Translations under genes and position numbers: made by a program
Shown here: positions 50,582 through 64,000 of the stretch, piece after piece
Numbering within the stretch: the first letter of the stretch is position 1
Layout of the letters: each line of letters begins with the position of its first letter
Assembly: GCF_014647075.1 (NCBI RefSeq)
Contig: NZ_BMOM01000006.1
Span: forward strand, 62,001 to 126,000
From: Deinococcus aerophilus
GTDB lineage: Bacteria; Deinococcota; Deinococci; Deinococcales; Deinococcaceae
Reading direction: 5' to 3'
Length of the DNA: 64,000 nt
The notes under the pieces: generated by a model
Seen by the model: only the letters and a program-made list of their open reading frames with translations
What the model was told of the DNA's origin: nothing
Database searches by the model: none

Positions 50582-53047
50582 ATGCTCCTTCTTCCCTTAC
50601 CCACCCGGCTGCTGACGCGCCTGCAAGGGGAGTGGGCCGGCGTCGTGGCGCCCGTGGAGGTGGGGGCCAATCTGCCGGGACTGATGGCCTGGGCCGAGGC
50701 GCAGGGCCGGGCCGTCTGGCGAACTCCGCCGCCTGCGGGTGAGGGCGCGTGGCTGTGGCTTCCGGCGGGCCGTTCGGACCTGCAGCATCTGCCGCACGCG
50801 CCCGAGGACATCCTGGTCCTGAGCGGGGCAGACCTGTGTTACACCGCCGAGGACTGGAGCCTGGCGCTGCCCGACCAGACGGCGGCCGAACGTGCCGCGA
50901 CCTTTGAGGGCAGCGGCGGCTGGCCTCCCGCGCTGGAGCTGGCCCGGCAACGGCCCGGCGACCCGGAGGCCTACCGGCAGGTCCCGGCGAGCGTGCTTCT
51001 GGCTCCCTTTGTGCCTCCTGAAGAACGGCGCCCGGCGGCCCGGGTGCTGGCGGTGTCGCCGCTGGTCACGCCGGTGGTGGCCGCGGCCCTGGAGGTGAGT
51101 CCTGCAGAGTGGCAGGCGCTCGTGGAGGGTGGATGGTTGTGGCCGGCGGTGGGCGGCTGGGCCTTTCCGCCGTTGCTGCGCCGCTGGCTGGCCCCCGACC
51201 CGGACCCCCGGCTGGCCCGGCGGGCGGCCCAGGCCCTGCATGACACCGACCACACGGCCGGGGCGCTGGAGGTGCTGGCCGGCGCGTCCTTGTGGGCCGA
51301 GCATCTGTCGCTGCTGGTCCAGACCGCCCGTGCGGGCCAGGGTGAGGCGGCCCTGCGCGCTCAGCTGCGGCGCCTGCCGGAACGCTGGCGGACAGAACCC
51401 GAGGCGCTGTACCTCGCGGGCCTGCTCGCCCGGGTGGCCGGTGATCTGGACCGGGCCGAGACGCTGTATACCCGCGCTCTGGACGGACTGACGGGAGCAG
51501 CGGCAGCGCTGACCTTGAATGCCCGTGGAGTGGTGCGGGCGATGCAGGGCGAGGTGGACGGGGCCCTGGACGACTTCACCCACGCCGTGCAGGCGGGCGG
51601 ATTGACGGCCGGAGAGGCCAGCCAGAACCGCGCAACCCTGCTCGTACAGCTCGGGCGACATGCAGAGGCTGAGCAGAGTCTGAACACCGCCGTGGCGGCG
51701 TTCCGGGAGGCGGGTGATCTTCCGCGTGAGGCCTACAGCTTAAAAACCCTGGGTTCTCTGTACTTCGGGCGGGGGCAGCTGCGTGAAGCCCTGGTGCCGT
51801 ATCGCAAGGCACTGCAACTCTCTTTGCCGGATTTCGTGCAGGAGGCGGCACTCAGCCACCTGAACCTCGCCGAATCCCACATCTATCTGGGCGAATTCGA
51901 TCAGGCCCAGCACCATCTTCAGGCCGCCGCAGGGCTCAACGAGCGTCAACTTTCCAGCCTTACGGCGGGTTGGCTGCACCGGGTGCAGGCCATTCTGGCC
52001 CTGCAGATGGGCGAAGCTGCCCAGGCCCTCGCGGCGCTGGACCGCATCCAGACCGATGACCGCAGTTTGGAAGCAGAAACGGCCCTGCTGCGGGTGCGCG
52101 CCCACCGGGAACTCGGGCAGCCGGAACAGGCGCGGATCATCCTGCATCACGCCAGTCCGCTGGGTCTGCGGGCCGAGCTAGAGGAGGCCCTGCTGGGCGA
52201 GGCCGGGATTGATCCGGTGATCGAGGCGGCGCGGCAGGAGGAGGCCCGGCTGGAACTCGTGACTGCCCTGCTGTACCGGGCCACGCCGGACGATCTGCAA
52301 GAAGCGCTGGAGCTGATCCGGCAGCACGGCTATCTGGCGCTGCTGGGCAGCCGCGCCGCCGCGCCGCTTGCCAGCCTGGCCCAGGACCCGCCCACCCGCG
52401 CCCTGTTTCCTCTGCGCATCCAGACCCTGGGGCCGCTGCGCTTTACCCATGCCGGACGTCAGGTGCAGCTGGGAGATTTCCCGACCCGCAAGAGTGCGGC
52501 GCTGCTCGTTGCGCTGGCTCTGGCCGAGCATCCGCAGTCGCGGGAGGTGCTGGCCGAGCGCTTCTGGCCCGGGGCCAAGAATCCGCTGGCCAGCCTTCAG
52601 ACGGCGGTGTACCACCTGCGCAGCACCTTTGGAGTGCCGCTGGTGGGCAGCGAGCGCGGCCTGATGTCGCTGCTGTTTCCGGTGCACAGTGACCTCGCCG
52701 AGCTGCGCCGCGCCCTGCAGAGTCAGGACCTCGCCGGACTGGCCACCCTGCTGCGTCCCATGACCGCTCCCCTGACGGTGCTCTCGGACCTGCCCGCCGA
52801 GTTGTCCGAGGAACGCGCCCAGGCCGAGCGTCTGCTGCACGACGCCCTGCGGCTGCATGCCGACGCCCAGCCGGCGGCCGAAATCCACCGCCGCGACGCC
52901 CTGCGGGCGCTGATCGCCACCGATCCGCTGGACACCGACAGCCGCGAGGACCTGATTCGCTGGCACGAGTTGCACGGTGAAACCGACCTGGCCGAGCAGG
53001 AACGCCGCCATCTGGCAGACGCCCTCAGGGCGCTGGGGGTGGATTGA
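50582..53047 (+). CDS. BTAD regulator with degenerate STAND-like N-terminus
   Basis: 821 residues. Residues ~1-200 resemble the NTPase region of MalT-type STAND regulators (GWPPALELAR near 117), but the P-loop position reads APVEVGANLPG with no GK[ST]. TPR-like repeats fill ~240-560. A winged-helix domain (LRIQTLGPLRFTHAGRQV, SREVLAERFWPGA) lies at ~610-690, and a BTAD-type helical domain follows to the end. Domain order (sensor repeats first, DNA-binding late) is the reverse of SARP proteins. TATACT at 50570-50575 is six bases before the ATG (leaderless). Confidence 0.8.
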   Translation: MLLLPLPTRLLTRLQGEWAGVVAPVEVGANLPGLMAWAEAQGRAVWRTPPPAGEGAWLWLPAGRSDLQHLPHAPEDILVLSGADLCYTAEDWSLALPDQTAAERAATFEGSGGWPPALELARQRPGDPEAYRQVPASVLLAPFVPPEERRPAARVLAVSPLVTPVVAAALEVSPAEWQALVEGGWLWPAVGGWAFPPLLRRWLAPDPDPRLARRAAQALHDTDHTAGALEVLAGASLWAEHLSLLVQTARAGQGEAALRAQLRRLPERWRTEPEALYLAGLLARVAGDLDRAETLYTRALDGLTGAAAALTLNARGVVRAMQGEVDGALDDFTHAVQAGGLTAGEASQNRATLLVQLGRHAEAEQSLNTAVAAFREAGDLPREAYSLKTLGSLYFGRGQLREALVPYRKALQLSLPDFVQEAALSHLNLAESHIYLGEFDQAQHHLQAAAGLNERQLSSLTAGWLHRVQAILALQMGEAAQALAALDRIQTDDRSLEAETALLRVRAHRELGQPEQARIILHHASPLGLRAELEEALLGEAGIDPVIEAARQEEARLELVTALLYRATPDDLQEALELIRQHGYLALLGSRAAAPLASLAQDPPTRALFPLRIQTLGPLRFTHAGRQVQLGDFPTRKSAALLVALALAEHPQSREVLAERFWPGAKNPLASLQTAVYHLRSTFGVPLVGSERGLMSLLFPVHSDLAELRRALQSQDLAGLATLLRPMTAPLTVLSDLPAELSEERAQAERLLHDALRLHADAQPAAEIHRRDALRALIATDPLDTDSREDLIRWHELHGETDLAEQERRHLADALRALGVD

Positions 53048-53067
53048 CGGCCTACCTCTACAGCGCT

Positions 53068-53778
53068 TCAGCCCTCGACGGCGTAGGGAAACAGCAGCGT
53101 GGCCAGGATGACCGTTCCCAGATCAAAGGCGACCAGGAAGGTCAGCCACGGGCCGATCTGGGCCAGCGGTTGACCCTCCAACAGGCCCGAGGTGGCCCGC
53201 ACCGTGGCGATCACCACCGGCACCAGAATGGGAAAGGCCAGCGCGGGCAGCAGCGCCTCGCGCGCCCGCAGGCTGACCGTGATGGAGCCGTAGAAGGTGG
53301 TTCCGGCCGCGAAGCCGACCACGCCCAGCACGGTGACTACTGCCAGAAGCAGCCACGGTGTGCCGGCACAGGCCCGGCCCGGAGCGCAGTCCGCGCCCGC
53401 CGCCCCGAACAGCAGCAGGCCCGCCGGCAGCGTGAAGGCCGCGACGAGCAGCAGCGGCCCCAGGACGCCCAGCAGCTTGCCCAGGTACAGCGCTCCGTGC
53501 GGCCCTGGATACAGCGTCAACTGTTCCAGCGCTCCGGCCTCCTGCTCCTGCGCGAAGGCCCGCTGTGCGCCCACCGCCGCCGCCAGGGCCAGCGCAGTCC
53601 AGACGGCTCCGGAGGCCACCCCGGCCGTCTGGGCCGCGCTGCGTCCGGTGTTGCCTCCCAGGGCCAGGCCCAGTACGAGCAGCACCAGACCGGCAAAAAA
53701 GGCGGTGGCGAGCAGCGTGTCGCGCGTGCGCCCGGCCACGCGCAGGTCCTTGGCCGCGAGATGAAGGGCCGTGTTCAT
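53068..53778 (-). CDS. ccmB: Heme exporter permease CcmB
   Basis: 236 residues, six helices, with RAFAQEQEAGALEQLTLYPGP near residue 75 and an extended P-rich loop, the CcmB pattern. It pairs with CcmA and CcmC. It follows ccmA after a 24-base gap on the minus strand. Confidence 0.92.
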   Translation of the reverse strand: MNTALHLAAKDLRVAGRTRDTLLATAFFAGLVLLVLGLALGGNTGRSAAQTAGVASGAVWTALALAAAVGAQRAFAQEQEAGALEQLTLYPGPHGALYLGKLLGVLGPLLLVAAFTLPAGLLLFGAAGADCAPGRACAGTPWLLLAVVTVLGVVGFAAGTTFYGSITVSLRAREALLPALAFPILVPVVIATVRATSGLLEGQPLAQIGPWLTFLVAFDLGTVILATLLFPYAVEG

Positions 53779-53802
53779 GCGCCGCCCTGTCCGTTGAACG
53801 TG

Positions 53803-55172
<1,370 letters not shown>

Positions 55173-55233
55173 GCCGCGAGTCTAGCGGCTCGTGGAGGGG
55201 CGGGCGTCCTTCCTGCAGACGCGGCGAAGGTGC

Positions 55234-55653
55234 CTATTCCAGCTCTCCCGTGAAGTCGCCTTCCCAGGCATTCAGGATGCGTCCCTCCTGCACCAGCAGC
55301 ACGGTGGGATAGGCGCTTACCTTCAGGGCGCGGGCGAAGGCGGTGGCGTCATCGCCGCGCCATACGTTCAGGCCCGCCGGGGCGGGGGAGGGCACGCCCT
55401 CGGCATTCACGGCGCGAACGGGCAGGCCACTGTCCAGCACGGCGGCCCACAGGTCACCCAGATCGCCGCAGTCGTGGCTGTACACCACCACGACCTCGCG
55501 CCCCTCCGCGACCGGATCGCTGGTCCAGGGATGGGCGGGCAGCGCCGCGCCCAGGCGCACGCGGGCCTCGGCCTGCCCCAGGGCAGGCAGGGTGCCCAGG
55601 GCGAGCAGCAGCGTCAGCAGCGGGGCATGTCGGCGGGTCATGGTGGCCATCAT
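55234..55653 (-). CDS. Thioredoxin-like exported protein lacking CxxC
   Basis: 139 residues. Signal peptide, then a thioredoxin-like fold with a cis-Pro strand (AYPTVLLVQEGR). The active-site turn reads YSHDCGDLGD with a single Cys instead of CxxC, so classical disulfide exchange is unlikely. ATG 55653 or 55641 is the start. Located upstream of ccdA, so a role in cytochrome assembly is plausible inference. Confidence 0.7.
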   Translation of the reverse strand: MMATMTRRHAPLLTLLLALGTLPALGQAEARVRLGAALPAHPWTSDPVAEGREVVVVYSHDCGDLGDLWAAVLDSGLPVRAVNAEGVPSPAPAGLNVWRGDDATAFARALKVSAYPTVLLVQEGRILNAWEGDFTGELE

Positions 55654-55742
55654 GCCGCGCCGCCCCGCCAGGTTGCATGACGGAGCGGTGAGAGCGCCAG
55701 TGAAAAAGCAAGAGAGAAAAGACAGCGGAGACGGGCGCGGGG

Positions 55743-58133
<2,391 letters not shown>

Positions 58134-58155
58134 CTCGGGCGGTCAGGCGCGCGGC

Positions 58156-58533
58156 TCAACGCCGGCGGGCCTCGACCAGCTGGTTGACGCGTCCGCGCAG
58201 GTTCTTGCCGGACAGCGGTTTGTAGACAATGTCGTCGGCACCCACCAGCTTGGCCTGATCGCGGGTGTGGTCGTCGTCGAAGCCGGTCAGAAGCAGCACC
58301 GGAGTATCGCGCAGCCGCTTGATGCGTTTGACCCGTGAACAGATCTCGAAGCCGTCCATGTGCGGCATCTGAACGTCGAGCAGCATGGCGTCCGGGGTGT
58401 GGTCTCGCAGGTACTCCAGCGCCGCCTTGCCGTCAGCGGCGGCAACCACCCGGTGTCCGTCTGCCGACAGAATGACTTCCAGCATGGTCCGGATGGCCGG
58501 TTCATCGTCGGCGACGAGGATGGTATACGACAT
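58156..58533 (-). CDS. Stand-alone response regulator receiver
   Basis: 125 residues, one receiver domain: phospho-acceptor Asp53 in MLLDVQMPHMDG, acidic pair in VADDEP, and conserved Lys in YKPLSGKN near 104. No output domain, so it acts by protein contact or as a relay. TATCAT at 58541-58546 lies seven bases before this ATG (leaderless); the ATG at 58542 overlaps that element. Co-transcribed with PBP. Confidence 0.9.
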   Translation of the reverse strand: MSYTILVADDEPAIRTMLEVILSADGHRVVAAADGKAALEYLRDHTPDAMLLDVQMPHMDGFEICSRVKRIKRLRDTPVLLLTGFDDDHTRDQAKLVGADDIVYKPLSGKNLRGRVNQLVEARRR

Positions 58534-58664
58534 GCCCGCCATGATAGAGCAGCCCGCGTGACAGAAATCAAACCTTTGGTGCAGATGGCGTGCGTTCAGG
58601 AAAAGGCAATTGCCGCTCCCCTCACGCCGCCCGTGGGGCCGGACCTGTTAGGCTCGCCTGCGGT

Positions 58665-59807
<1,143 letters not shown>

Positions 59808-59849
59808 GGAGCAGAGCTTCCGGCCCTGGCGCTGTGTGGCGCGTCAGTG

Positions 59850-60773
59850 TCAGTACGTCTGGCCGGTTGTCACGCGGCCCTGCGGTTCCTGACCCTGCTG
59901 CAGGGTCAGCAGGAAGTCGCGTGTGAGGCCCGCACCCCGCTGCACCAGATCGGTGGTGGTGCTCGCGATGTGCGGTGTGATCAGCACGTTGGGCTGCCGC
60001 CACAACGGATGCTCCGGCGGCAGGGGTTCGGGGTCGGTGACGTCCAGCACCGCGCCGCCCAGTTGCCCCGAGTTCAGTGCGGCGAGCAGGTCGCCCGTCA
60101 CGATCAGGTTGCCGCGTCCCTGGTTGCTCAGCCACGCGCCCGGTTTTAAGCGGCCCAGCACGTCCGCGTTCACGATGCCGCGCGTCTGGGGGGTGCTGGG
60201 CAGCAGCAGAACCACCCAGTCGGCCCCGGCAAGCAGGGCGTCACGCTCCGTGTCGGGTGTCTTGCTGCGCACGCCGCTGACCTGCGCCCCAAAGGGAGCG
60301 AGCAGGTCCTCGACGATGTGCCCAATGTGGCCGTAACCCCACAGAACGACCCGCTGGCCGTCCAGGGTGTGCAGGCCCGATTCCGAGGGCAGCCGCGAGG
60401 ACGCCCAGCGGCCTTCGTGCTGGGCATCCCGGAAGCGGTGCAGGCCGCGCATGGCCGCGAGCATCCCCGCCACCACATGAACGGCCACGGCGCGGTCGTG
60501 CAGGCGGCTGGCGTTGTACAGCGCCACGCCCTCCGGCAGATGCGGCTGCACGTGGTCAATGCCGGCGGTCAGGGTCAGCACCCACTGCAATCCCGGCGTC
60601 TGCAACAGTTTCTCGCGGGTCTCGCCGCGTGCGAGCCACAGCACTGCCCCCTGGGCTTCCCCGGCGGGCACGTGGTCGGCCGAGTAGAACGCGAAGTCCG
60701 CGCCCGGCACCCCGTGTTCGTCGGAGCGGGTGAGGGCGTGGAATTCGGGCAGATCGGGCAGCAGCACTCGCAT
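59850..60773 (-). CDS. D-isomer specific 2-hydroxyacid dehydrogenase
   Basis: 307 residues. NAD(P)-binding LWGYGHIGHIVEDL, substrate Arg in LSNQGRGNL, Glu in DVTDPEPLPPEHPLW and catalytic His in ITPHIAS. Substrate is not readable; hydroxypyruvate/glyoxylate reductase-type is likely. The N-terminal catalytic domain is divergent. Start at MRVLLPDL. Five bases after the GNAT gene. Confidence 0.9.
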   Translation of the reverse strand: MRVLLPDLPEFHALTRSDEHGVPGADFAFYSADHVPAGEAQGAVLWLARGETREKLLQTPGLQWVLTLTAGIDHVQPHLPEGVALYNASRLHDRAVAVHVVAGMLAAMRGLHRFRDAQHEGRWASSRLPSESGLHTLDGQRVVLWGYGHIGHIVEDLLAPFGAQVSGVRSKTPDTERDALLAGADWVVLLLPSTPQTRGIVNADVLGRLKPGAWLSNQGRGNLIVTGDLLAALNSGQLGGAVLDVTDPEPLPPEHPLWRQPNVLITPHIASTTTDLVQRGAGLTRDFLLTLQQGQEPQGRVTTGQTY

Positions 60774-60778
60774 GGAGC

Positions 60779-61396
60779 CTATTGTGCCCCAGCGTCCGGC
60801 GTGGGGGAGACCTTCCCGGTGGGCCGCGCCCGCCACTCCCCCCGGGTGATCTCCATATGCACGTCGGTGCGGCCCGCGCGCGGCGTGCGGCCCACCTCGC
60901 GGAAGCCGCAGGCGGCGAAGGCCCGCTGGGCGCGGCGGTTGTGGCCGAAGGTGGTCAGGCGCACCCGGTTCAGGGGCGGCTCAAGGTCCACAAAGGCCCA
61001 GCGCAGCAGGGCGTCCACCGCTTCACGGCCGTAGCCCTGGCCCCACAGCCGGGGATACCCGATCATCACGCCCAGGGTGCCGGTCGTGGGCGTCAGCGGT
61101 GCGGACGGGCGCAGGTCGTACAGCTCGGCACTGCCGATCAGGGCCCCGTGCTCGTCCAGGATGCCGAAGCCCGCGCGCTCGCCGCCGCGCTCCTCGTCTT
61201 GCATCACACGCCGGAACAGCCATTCGGGCAACCGGATGGGCCTGGCGTCGTTCCAGTCGGCGAGTTCGCGGTCCCTGAAAAACCCGTGCAAGACGTGCCA
61301 CTCGGCACTGCTCAGCGAGAGCAGCGGCTTGAGCTGGACACGCCCGCCGGTCCCGCCGTCGGTGGGGGCAGGGGGTGTGGAGGCCGGGTCCGACAT
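60779..61396 (-). CDS. GNAT family acetyltransferase (RimJ/RimL type)
   Basis: 205 residues. GVMIGYPRLWGQGYGREAVDALLRWAF is split over the motif A region, and NRRAQRAFAACGFREVG is the C-terminal motif. Acceptor unknown. TAATCT at 61404-61409 lies seven bases before the ATG (leaderless). Ten bases after the IMPase gene. Confidence 0.9.
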   Translation of the reverse strand: MSDPASTPPAPTDGGTGGRVQLKPLLSLSSAEWHVLHGFFRDRELADWNDARPIRLPEWLFRRVMQDEERGGERAGFGILDEHGALIGSAELYDLRPSAPLTPTTGTLGVMIGYPRLWGQGYGREAVDALLRWAFVDLEPPLNRVRLTTFGHNRRAQRAFAACGFREVGRTPRAGRTDVHMEITRGEWRARPTGKVSPTPDAGAQ

Positions 61397-61406
61397 TCTG
61401 AACAGA

Positions 61407-62453
61407 TTAACGCGCGCCCGGTCCGAGGGGTCCCAGGGCGCGGGTCACGTCGCGGGTCAGGCGCTCGAGGTGAAAGGCGTCGCCCTCGGCCCGCTCAACC
61501 TGCCGGGTGTGGGGGTCCACCACCAGCAGCGCCAGCACATGCTGGCCCGCGTGCCGCAGGTGGACGCCGGGGTGACCGCGCAGGGCGTGCTGATCGGCGT
61601 GGTCCAGGGCGGCCCACACGGGGGCATCGTCGCTTAAGCCCAGGTGCGCGGTGGGCAAACGGTGGGCGGCCAGTTCTGCCTCCAGCCACTCCAGCGCGCC
61701 CGGCAGGCCGGCGATCAGGCCCTGTTCCAGGTGGGGCTGGGGCCGGTTGTAGTGAACGGGGCCGCCGTCGCGGCGGCGCACCTTCCCGCCGGCTGCCCGC
61801 AGCAGCGCGTCCCCGGCGGCGATGTCCCACTCGCTGCGCGGCGACATGGTAAAGGTCACGTCGGCCTCCAGCGCGGCGATGCGGGCCAGCTTCAGCGCGA
61901 TGCTGCCGCTGGGCAGCATGCCCGGTAAGGCGTGGCGATGCAGCTCCCGGCGGTACTCAGTGTCCGAGACGGCGACGCGCCACGGCCCCGGCGGGCGTTG
62001 GGGCGTCTGTCCGTTTTTCTGCACGCCGTATCCCACCACCCCCGTGAACAGTTCGTCGGTGGCGGGCACATACACGACCCCAAGCACCGCCTCGCCGTTC
62101 ACCGCCAGCCCGATGCTGACGCAGTAGTCGGGGCTGCCTCCCACGTACTCCTTGGTGCCGTCGATGGGATCAATGATCCACACCCGTTCCCGCGAGAGCC
62201 GCGCCGCGCCGTCGGTCTCCTCCTCGCTGAGCAGGCCGTCCTCCGGAAAGGCGGCGGCCAGCCCCGCCGTGATGAGTGCAGACGCTTCACGGTCGGCGGC
62301 GGTCACCGGGTCGTCCGCGCTGGTCTTGTGTTCCACCTCAAGTCCCGCCTCCAGGTGGCGCAGCAGCAGCGCCCCGGCCTCGCGGGCCAGCCGCGCAGCC
62401 GCCGCCAGCTCTTCGGTCAGGGGCTCGGTGTGGGGGCGGAACGGAACGCTCAT
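61407..62453 (-). CDS. Inositol monophosphatase/CysQ-family phosphatase with extra C-terminal region
   Basis: 348 residues. IMPase motifs: LLSEEETDG, WIIDPIDGTKEYVGG and SEWDIAAGDALLRAAGG, giving the metal site of Mg-dependent 3'(2'),5'-bisphosphate nucleotidase or inositol phosphatase. After ~265 there is an ~80-residue segment not seen in standard family members. TATGCT at 62460-62465 precedes the ATG by six bases. Overlaps nth by four bases. Confidence 0.85.
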   Translation of the reverse strand: MSVPFRPHTEPLTEELAAAARLAREAGALLLRHLEAGLEVEHKTSADDPVTAADREASALITAGLAAAFPEDGLLSEEETDGAARLSRERVWIIDPIDGTKEYVGGSPDYCVSIGLAVNGEAVLGVVYVPATDELFTGVVGYGVQKNGQTPQRPPGPWRVAVSDTEYRRELHRHALPGMLPSGSIALKLARIAALEADVTFTMSPRSEWDIAAGDALLRAAGGKVRRRDGGPVHYNRPQPHLEQGLIAGLPGALEWLEAELAAHRLPTAHLGLSDDAPVWAALDHADQHALRGHPGVHLRHAGQHVLALLVVDPHTRQVERAEGDAFHLERLTRDVTRALGPLGPGAR

Positions 62454-63235
62454 GGGCGCAGCATAGCGGTCTGCCCGGCTCCCGCTTCCCCCGGCCCCAG
62501 CAGCGCCGCCGACGGGCACAGGTCGCGCAGCACGCAGCGGTCACACTGCGGATGGCGGGCGCGGCAGGTCTGGCGCCCGTGGCGGATCGCCGCGACGTGA
62601 AAGGTGTAGCGCGTGGCCCAGTCGTGCGGCAGCACCTCGGCAAACCAGCGCTCCACCTTGACCGCGTTCCAGGCCGCCGGCACCAGGTCCAGCCGCCGGG
62701 CAATCCGGTGGATGTGGGTGTCCACCGGCATGGCGGGCCGTGCGAGGTCGAACAGCAGCACGCAGCTCGCGGTCTTCATGCCCACACCCGGCAGACCCTC
62801 CAGCAGCGCGCGGGCCGCCTCGTCGCTCAGGTCACGGGTCTCTCGCAGCGACAGGCTGGGCCGCGTCTCGTCCAGCTCCGCCAGCAGGGCATGGATGTAG
62901 CCGGCCTTGACCCGCGCGAGCCCGCCGCCGGCGGCCCTCAACACCGCCTCAATGCCGTCTGGTCCGTCGGCAAGCGCCGCTTCCCAGCGTGGGTAGGCGG
63001 CCTTCAGACCCTCAAATTGCCGCCGGGTGATGGGGGCGGTGTTCTGCTGCGAGAGAATGGTCTGGATCAGGCCGTCCAGCGGCTCGGCGGCGCGCCGGGG
63101 CGTGGGCGGCTCGGGCAGGTATTCCGTCGCCAGCCGCCGCGCGAGCTCGGGCAGATGGAGCGGCGGAGGCTGCTGTGCGCTGAGCGCGGGCTTTCTGGAC
63201 ACAGAGGGCGCAGAGGGCACAGAGGAGGCGGTCAT
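62450..63235 (-). CDS. nth: Endonuclease III
   Basis: 261 residues. HhH with LPGVGMKTASCVLL (catalytic Lys) and PVDTHIHR (catalytic Asp), and the 4Fe-4S cluster CRARHPQCDRCVLRDLC (C-x6-C-x2-C-x5-C). Removes oxidised pyrimidines in base excision repair. A Pro-rich N-terminal extension of about 25 residues. TAGCCT lies six bases before the ATG (leaderless). Confidence 0.94.
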   Translation of the reverse strand: MTASSVPSAPSVSRKPALSAQQPPPLHLPELARRLATEYLPEPPTPRRAAEPLDGLIQTILSQQNTAPITRRQFEGLKAAYPRWEAALADGPDGIEAVLRAAGGGLARVKAGYIHALLAELDETRPSLSLRETRDLSDEAARALLEGLPGVGMKTASCVLLFDLARPAMPVDTHIHRIARRLDLVPAAWNAVKVERWFAEVLPHDWATRYTFHVAAIRHGRQTCRARHPQCDRCVLRDLCPSAALLGPGEAGAGQTAMLRP

Positions 63236-63286
63236 GGCCGCAGGCTAAAGAGCCCCGCGCGGCAACACCGTGCCGCAACCCGCGCT

Positions 63287-63892
63287 TCAGGGGCGAGGAG
63301 TGCTTCGCCGCGCCTGCAGCACCTTGAGAAGGATGGGAATCACGCTGACGACCAGCACCACGCCCACGATCAGCAGAATGTAATGGTCGAGGTTGGGAAT
63401 CAGGCCGCCGAGGTAGTACGCCAGCCCCGTGACCCCCACACCCCACAGCAGCGCCCCGATGACGTTGTACAGCGTGAACAGCGCAAACGGCATGCGGCTG
63501 ACCCCGGCCAGCGTGGGCACCAGCGTCCGCACGATGGGCACGAAGCGGGCCAGGATGACTGCCAGCGCACCGTACTGCACGAAGAACTTTTCAGCCTGGG
63601 CGACGTATTCGGGCTTGAAGAAGCGCGAGTTCTGATGGCGGAACACCCCAGGCCCGAAGCGCTGCCCGATCCAGTACCCGACCGAGCACCCGATGATGCC
63701 GCCGGCCACCACCGCTGCCATCACGCCCCACAGGTTCAGGTCGCTGCCGGGGGCCGCCGCCAGCAGGCCCGCCGCGATCAGCAGGCTGTCGCCAGGCAGA
63801 AAAAACCCGATCAGCAGCCCGGTTTCAGCGAACACGATGGCAAAGATCCCGATATAGGAGGCGGAGAGAATTATGGACGTCAGATCGTGCAT
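63287..63892 (-). CDS. DedA family membrane protein
   Basis: 201 residues, about five helices. Family features are ETGLLIGFFLPGDSLLIAAG, RFGPGVFRHQNSRFF and ILARFVPIVRTLVPTLAG. Bacterial DedA proteins act as lipid scramblases or flippases for carriers such as undecaprenyl phosphate. TAGCCT lies eight bases before the ATG (leaderless). Confidence 0.92.
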   Translation of the reverse strand: MHDLTSIILSASYIGIFAIVFAETGLLIGFFLPGDSLLIAAGLLAAAPGSDLNLWGVMAAVVAGGIIGCSVGYWIGQRFGPGVFRHQNSRFFKPEYVAQAEKFFVQYGALAVILARFVPIVRTLVPTLAGVSRMPFALFTLYNVIGALLWGVGVTGLAYYLGGLIPNLDHYILLIVGVVLVVSVIPILLKVLQARRSTPRP

Positions 63893-64000
63893 CTGTGCTC
63901 AGGCTACGTGATGTGGGGGGCCGCAGGGTCATCCCAAGGGTGGAGGGCTCCGGAAGCCGGGTGCGGCCCTTCCCCTGCCGGCCCGCAGGGGTGTATATTG

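Noticed and set aside
63972..63999. Hairpin with a TATATT element at the window end
   Set aside because: A seven-bp stem and -10-like hexamer may belong to a gene beyond the edge, but nothing downstream is visible to support a call.

Overview
The window looks like a chromosomal segment of a Deinococcus species. It is high-GC and gene-dense. It carries an Omp85/BamA barrel next to a standard Gram-positive-type set (YggS plus DivIVA, YlmE-like and DivIVA-like). Many genes have a -10-like hexamer of the TANNNT type only 6-8 bases before the start codon, which is the leaderless-mRNA pattern reported for Deinococcus. No rRNA, tRNA, insertion sequence, prophage or CRISPR array was recognised. The genus call is inference from gene content; no species is claimed.

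Layout. 1-8.0 kb: a partial phage/plasmid-type DNA-binding protein gene, aconitase, a small HNH-like protein, a secreted S8 protease, a small membrane protein, and a translationally coupled pair (P-loop protein plus enolase-superfamily epimerase). 8.0-12.1 kb: a tiny membrane protein, a PRC-barrel repeat protein, cysteine synthase and a DUF937 protein. 12.2-17.8 kb: an ABC-2 type exporter (two permeases, an ATPase and a coupled membrane protein), a DUF2179-type membrane protein and a BCCT osmolyte transporter. 17.9-23.3 kb: two tandem 3-methyladenine DNA glycosylases, then methylmalonyl-CoA mutase, a two-domain VOC protein and the MeaB chaperone on the other strand. 23.4-26.2 kb: ribulose-phosphate epimerase, ComB-family phosphatase and carboxynorspermidine decarboxylase. 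26.4-31.1 kb: a DUF4384/LGFP exported protein, a DUF554 protein, a leishmanolysin-like lipoprotein, a 471-base intergenic region with a strong G-quadruplex candidate, a small HTH protein and a helical-repeat protein.

31.2-41.6 kb: yggS-divIVA-P450 with overlapping ORFs, bamA, rqcH-type NFACT gene, panD, a membrane GAF/HD-GYP phosphodiesterase and a PfkB sugar kinase. 41.6-55.7 kb: an almost complete cytochrome c maturation System I in two minus-strand blocks. One block is ccmC-D-E-F-G-H, a CcmI-like protein fused to a cytochrome c domain, and a Rieske protein. The other is a thioredoxin-like gene, ccdA, ccmA and ccmB. An S8 protease and a BTAD regulator with a degenerate STAND-like N-terminus lie between them. 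55.7-64 kb: bifunctional PBP with a stand-alone response regulator, mnmA, then a tightly packed minus-strand run (endonuclease III, IMPase/CysQ-like, GNAT acetyltransferase, D-2-hydroxyacid dehydrogenase) and a DedA protein.

The main functional blocks are c-type cytochrome assembly, propionate/methylmalonyl-CoA metabolism, base-excision repair (two Mpg paralogues and one Nth) and envelope biogenesis (BamA, PBP, DivIVA, secreted proteases). The items I rate highest for a second look are the P450 gene overlapping divIVA, the diverged Mpg paralogue, the CcmI-cytochrome c fusion, the STAND-like/BTAD regulator, the kinase/epimerase pair, and the structured leader ahead of ccmC.
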